From positions 33,066,019 through 33,130,018 of the forward strand of contig OZ007579.1 in assembly GCA_963931925.1 (NCBI GenBank): a DNA stretch of 64,000 nucleotides, in the 5' to 3' direction. The notes below the pieces were generated by a model that ran no database searches, was not told the origin of the DNA, and saw only the letters and a program-made list of their open reading frames with translations. The stretch is from Onchidella celtica (lineage: Eukaryota; Mollusca; Gastropoda; Systellommatophora; Onchidiidae). The translations under genes and the position numbers were made by a program. Each line of letters begins with the position of its first letter. Position 1 is the first letter of the stretch. Below are positions 47,301-64,000 of the stretch, piece after piece.

Positions 47301-48175
47301 AGCAGGAGAGGTTTAAGATAAGACACAATGGTCTTCTCTCATGGTCTACTCTCTTGGCAATAATTTGCAGACTCACTGATTGGCTCGATCTTTATGCAAG
47401 CATATTTGATAGCATTAAAACATTATTGATAGAAAAACAACAGAAAATGTGAGATCACAGCAAGGCTTGAAACAAAATCAAAATGTCGCAGGAAGAAAAA
47501 TAATTGTCTTTGATTGTACTGTCTCTGTATTGTTTCTTGAGCGAGGTTTGCAGCACTCGCCTTAATTCCTGTTTGACGCGTTTTAACTTTGGTGGAATCG
47601 AATACTTCACAATTAAAATATAGAGTCTGTCTGGCTTAAGGTTGGTTTTATTCTACAGTATAGTACTTGAATCTATAGTACAATAGAGTTGTGCGTAGAC
47701 TCTTCATTTTGTGGGAAAAGAATCCATTGTTCTCTACAGCCTTTTTTTCTTGAAAAATCCCGTCATTTGGGAGACAACTATATCGGCCTCCTCGCCAACA
47801 CTAGAGGCACGCGAGGCCAGTATTTTTTACTGTCGCCTCCCTCGCGTGTTGCGCGAAGAAGCCAATTTTTTGGCTTCCCGGTGGATGACGGTAAAAAAAA
47901 AAAAAAGAATCTCCTCTTGTGTGCATCTGGATAATCACAGATAAAAGACAACAACAAAAACACACACACACACACACACACAAAAATCAACAAATAAAAA
48001 ACAAAAACAAAATTCGCCAACTAAAATCATAATCATTTTTTTTTCTTTGTTAGCATCGTCACTGTGTAAGGAATACATTATTATTTTCCATATTCTTCCT
48101 GGCCATGACGTTTGAGTTCCTTTGGTTTCTCTGGGGCCTGAGCCTAATGCTGTTGGCCCGGTCGCCATGAAGTCT
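47301..48175. other. Intergenic, no gene recognised
   Basis: An (AC)n run at 47960-47982. No gene seen. Confidence 0.5.
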
Positions 48176-48177
48176 TG

Positions 48178-48510
48178 CTGCAGGCATGTTGGAATTTTTA
48201 GTCGAGGGAAAAAAAAAATTCCAGTCCCTGATCCTACGGTAGTTAGGATCGAGCACCTAGGCTTCTCGGATATGGACGAAGAACCCGGACTGCCCATGTG
48301 CACATTGCGCACGTTAAAGATATCCTGACAGTTAAAAGTCGAGAAGAGCAGGCCGAACAAAGCCGCTGCTAGGGCAAATTTGTAAAAAAGTAATCCCTAC
48401 CACAAAAACACACAGAAACAAGAACGAAAAACAACAACAACAAACAAATAAGAAAAGTGAGGTGTAAATGCCAATGGCAGCGAAACTTCATAAAATAAAG
48501 ACCTGAACAC
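48178..48510 (+). mobile_element. tRNA-derived SINE, plus strand, head degraded
   Basis: CAGGCATGTTGGAATTTTTA, TAGTTAGGATCGAGCACCTA and ATTGCGCACGTTAAAGATAT, CGAGAAGAGCAGGC and GCCGCTGCTAGGGCAAAT. Then a single copy of the AATCCCTACCACAAAAACAC ACAGAAACAAGAAC segment that is the 50-bp satellite unit at 18.8-19.5 kb. The tRNA-like head is not recognisable. Confidence 0.82.
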
Positions 48511-48514
48511 AAAT

Positions 48515-49385
48515 GCAGCAGAAAGTATGAAATGTCCAAAATTAGGAACATGATAAGATAAGCAATGGTTTTTTATGAAAACACCGAAACGAAACAAAAC
48601 AAAACTAATACAACAACAACAAAACTTTATAAGAAACACAAAAACATTTCAATCTAAACTTGGTTCAATTTTCATTTTGTGATACTGAAAAGAAACTATT
48701 AACGGTACAAAATTATAACTCAGACAGAAAGCACATTTCGTTCTACAACATGACGTTAAAGTTGAATTTAACCTAGTTTGTCATGAACTGGCTTTTTCCA
48801 TAACACGACAGAGGAGACCAAATGCCATACAGGCAAACTGCTCAATCCACGCAGACCAACAACAGGTGGGCAACGGACTAACAGTAACACAAACAGGGAC
48901 AACTACACGTCAGCATCAAGCTGTATGTTTGATAATCTAATCTTTCCCGAATAACACAAAATGAAAGAAGTCGGATGCCCGGTGGCAGATCTACTTGGAA
49001 ACTAATGAAACTACAGGGCCCCCAATCCCGGTGGGGCCCTGAAGAAATCTTTGTAATGTGTGAATTTTGGATCTTGCCGTTTTGTTGCTGGTTGCGAAGG
49101 GGCTCCATAACAGTTCAAGCTTCAGGGTCCCAAAAATGTAAGTCCGCCACTGTGAATGCCGGCCCCCCTTTTTTTTTTTGGGCGACGCCACTGCGGTGGA
49201 TTACATTGTTTCAGATAAACTAATACATGAAACACAAACAAAAGTAGACAGACAGATCAATTTTAACAGATTATTTCCCGAAACTTTCACAAACGAAGAC
49301 CTGAAACAAAAACTCCGAATTAGTAATTTATAAAACATGTACAAGTATTCTCCGATACTGATACGAAACTATTATCATTCTCCTA
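48515..49385. other. Downstream flank of the astacin/CUB gene, nothing recognised
   Basis: No poly(A) signal for the minus-strand gene could be placed with confidence. No other gene. Confidence 0.45.
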
Positions 49386-49387
49386 CC

Positions 49388-61330
<11,943 letters not shown>

Positions 61331-62805
61331 AATTAGAACATACAACAACTGTAGGTCACCATTTCCAGTTGTTTTACGGAGATACCGATGTGATAGAACA
61401 CTTCATTTTAGATCCGAACAGTGTACTACATTCTCCATACTTGTACAGTCTGAAAAAAAAACGGGAGTGAGGTAGAGCATTGTGTCCACTCTACAGACAG
61501 ACAGAAGTCAAAATTTGAGCTGACTGTGCTGAAATTCAGATACATGCGGACAATTGATGTCCATGGCATTATTAATAGTTAGTCGCCCCCCCCCCGTCCC
61601 CCGAAATGAAAACAGTTGGCAAAACCAACAACATCAACAATAAAAGCAACAACAAATCAACGACAAACAGCAACAGGACAAACCCAACCGCTCCATTATT
61701 CTGGGCTAAATCACTCTTTGGGCCCAAGAAACCTAATAGTAGTCACATGCAAAATTTTCAAATTCAGTCACCCAAATTAAATCTTAAGTTCATGTTGTTG
61801 TCCCAGGAACTTGACTTACAGGACTGAAATCTAAAAATCACAGCAAACCGTAAACAAGACTGCATAATTTTACTCATCAAAGATAAAAACCAAGAAAAAC
61901 GAAAGGCTGTGCTTCAAAAAAGAGAAATGATACCAATGTTTATCCCTACTTTCCGCACCACCGTATCTATTTCAATGTCAGGATCTTCATAGTATAGATT
62001 TAGTGACACACAAATCCAGTTCAAAAGAAACGATCATGCCACCTAGTGTTTACGCTTACGTTTGTACAGAGGAAATCTACACGTGTAAACGTCTCCGCGA
62101 CTCACCTTAATGTGGCTGTCGGCACTTTGAAGTGACCAATCTATCAACTGACCACCCCGAGGCGTTGACTACTTACCAGCTGATAACTGAATTCGATACT
62201 TTCAGTCCATTTACAGTCATTAGATTCTGCTGCGCTGTCGGTTCGGAAATACAAAATGCAAGTGACACTGAGTACCCGGAGACGCAGCGTGAACTGTGAG
62301 CGCCGGGGCAAGGCAAGTATAATTAATATTGCGACCCCTGACCTGCGGACTGTTCGTGCATGGCAACGTTTATTTGCCCCGACATGTTGAAAAACTGCGT
62401 GGAATATTCGAACATTTGGAATATTTTCTGTGTGGGTCGGGGCGGGCGTTATTTTCTATTTATCATTTCTATTTTATTTTCTTTTTCTTTTGAAATTTTA
62501 CGCCCCTGGGAATTTTATGCTCGCGACAACGCCCCTGATGCACCACCCCCGCCCCTCCCCACGCTAAGCCACTGTTAGTACTCAATATCAGCACTGTATT
62601 AGACAGATATTCCTGCCTTTTCCGGTGTATGTCTTGCAACATCAGGACATGTATAATGTGCTTCATATATTATCTATTTATCTTTCCAGTGTATATCGAC
62701 AATAAATGAGCATCCGAGCGGAGGAATGAATGGCAACCCATGATCGTCGATACCTGTTCCAGATCCGGCACTTGAAGAGAGAGAGAGATCGACAATACAT
62801 CCCTG
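61331..62805. other. Upstream flank of the astacin/CUB gene
   Basis: No convincing further coding exon or core promoter was found. CAA-rich sequence at 61610-61690 and the inverted repeat copy at 62490-62577. Confidence 0.45.
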
Positions 62806-62810
62806 TACTA

Positions 62811-62945
62811 GTGTGAGATGTGGATTATGGAACTCAACAGGACCTCGCACACTCGGCGACACAGAAACCAAGTCTAGCTCACGAGTTCGGGCGCGACAAA
62901 ACTGTCTTGAGTCGGCTGGTGGAAAGAGAGACTTCGCCCACTGAA
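62811..62945 (+). repeat. Dispersed repeat, copy 2
   Basis: Matches 53985-54165 (GTGAGATGTGGATTATGGAA, CGGCGACACAGAAACCAAG, GAGTCGGCTGGTGGAAAGAG, CTTCGCCCA). Confidence 0.7.
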
Positions 62946-62949
62946 TCAA

Positions 62950-63815
62950 AATAGTTGAAAACCAGACTTGACTCAGTACGTTACCAGCCGTAGTATCTCT
63001 GAAAATGTGAACAAATGGTTGCTTCTATTGGGATGAGCTATTGAATAATGTAAGTGTGATGGGAGGACAAGATAAGCTAAGATAACAAAAGATATGACTT
63101 TATTATCCTGTTTCCAGGAAATTTGTCGTCACAGCATCAGTAACAGTACAACAGTAAATACAAATATCTAAGACCTACAGGTCTTAAACGCATATCACAC
63201 ACACACACACATTGCTTACATGAATGGAATGGAACTTGTGCTAAACTGTGGTGGATAATACGAGAACTAAATACCCAGTTAACTATACAACACACAACGC
63301 TCATCACCGTAGTGCTTGGTCACGATCTTTCGACCTTTACACAGCAACACCACACTAGGATCTTTTTTGGTGAGAGGGACCACATTTTATTATTTAAAAA
63401 AATAAGTTTAAAAAAGGGTTATGTAGCATAGCCATGACTGGTGTGATATAAAAAAGTAATAAAAAGAACCTGAAATCTAAACTATAAGTGAGGACTAACA
63501 CCACTAAAGAGCGTAACAAAGACTATAAAGGCGATGGTGACTATGAACTAAAAATAACCAGAGATACTATAAACCCAGGGCAGCCACGCCTACCGACATC
63601 CCTGACTCACGGCCACAGCTTTATTGTCAAGAAATTCAAAACAGCGGACATACATAACAGTGAGCATATACATGGCATATCATTAGTATGCATGGATCAA
63701 TAGTTGTACTACTATGATCCACCACATACACTTTTGCGTGTCAGGCACACCCAAGTCATCCAAATAACTAGCCTCATTTACAGGACAGATAAAAATGAAC
63801 ACAAGCCGCAAAGGC
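62950..63815. other. Intergenic, no gene recognised
   Basis: A short (AC)n run at 63198-63213. No gene seen. Confidence 0.5.
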
Positions 63816-63819
63816 CCTT

Positions 63820-64000
63820 GGGGTCAAGGTGGCCTAGAGGCAGAGTGCTCGCCTCTCATGCCAAGGGTCCCCAGGTTCAAAACAGGGCCGGTGCAGGCAT
63901 GTAGGAAGTTTGGGATTTTTCTCATATTTTCGTGTCCCTGATCCTATTTGGGAGGTAGGATCGAGTACCTAGTCTTCACGGAAAAGGACGAAAAAATTCG
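63820..64000 (+). mobile_element. tRNA-derived SINE, cut by window end
   Basis: Head AAGGTGGCCTAGAGGCAGAG (box A region) and CCCCAGGTTCAAAACAGG (box B, one or two changes), then GCAGGCATGTAGGAAGTTTG and the family body GGAGGTAGGATCGAGTACCT. It continues past base 64000. Confidence 0.85.

Overview
The window is eukaryotic nuclear DNA from an invertebrate animal, most likely a marine lophotrochozoan such as a mollusc. That is an inference from intron-containing extracellular-domain genes, LINE/SINE/MITE density and many satellites; no species can be named. There are no bacterial operons, tRNA or rRNA genes, and no CRISPR. Most of the 64 kb is repeats, with a few genes.

1-2.8 kb: 3' part of a gene encoding a SWIM zinc finger, a long Val/Gly repeat made by a coding minisatellite, and a C-terminal PHD-type finger. 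2.8-9.4 kb: intergenic DNA with a 40-bp palindromic tandem array, a G-rich tract and a GA microsatellite. 9.4-17.5 kb: a degenerate ~33-bp satellite, in places homogenised into a 34-bp array (about 28 copies). It has been invaded by a SINE, two inverted copies of a ~205-bp MITE, a small inverted-repeat element and a nearly full-length dead LINE. 17.5-24 kb: SINEs, a 50-bp satellite that grew out of a SINE, microsatellites and MITEs.

24-40 kb: a ~4.2-kb segment present twice in direct orientation. Each copy has a conserved 5' splice donor, an intron and a BTB-BACK coding exon. The right copy (37.1-38.4 kb) is intact and the left copy (25.5-26.5 kb) is a pseudogene. A third 300-bp piece of the duplicated 3' flank lies at 31.1 kb. 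Between the copies are a foldback element, a 52-bp array, an orphan exon, and an LTR-like element inserted next to a transposon-related coding fragment. 40-42.6 kb: a 5'-truncated LINE on the minus strand with a clear target-site duplication. 45.5-47.3 kb: a degenerate ~55-bp array split by a second LTR-like element in opposite orientation to the first.

49.4-61.3 kb, minus strand: the most interesting locus. Splice sites and reading phase join small exons into a secreted protein with an astacin-type metalloprotease domain, a Ser/Thr-rich mucin-like segment, CUB, fibronectin III and CUB. The astacin fold and its four disulfide cysteines are kept, but every zinc ligand, the catalytic Glu and the Met-turn are gone. 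It looks like a pseudoprotease. One in-frame stop in the mucin-like exon leaves open whether the locus is now decaying. The last 3 kb is intergenic and ends in a tRNA-derived SINE cut by the window edge.
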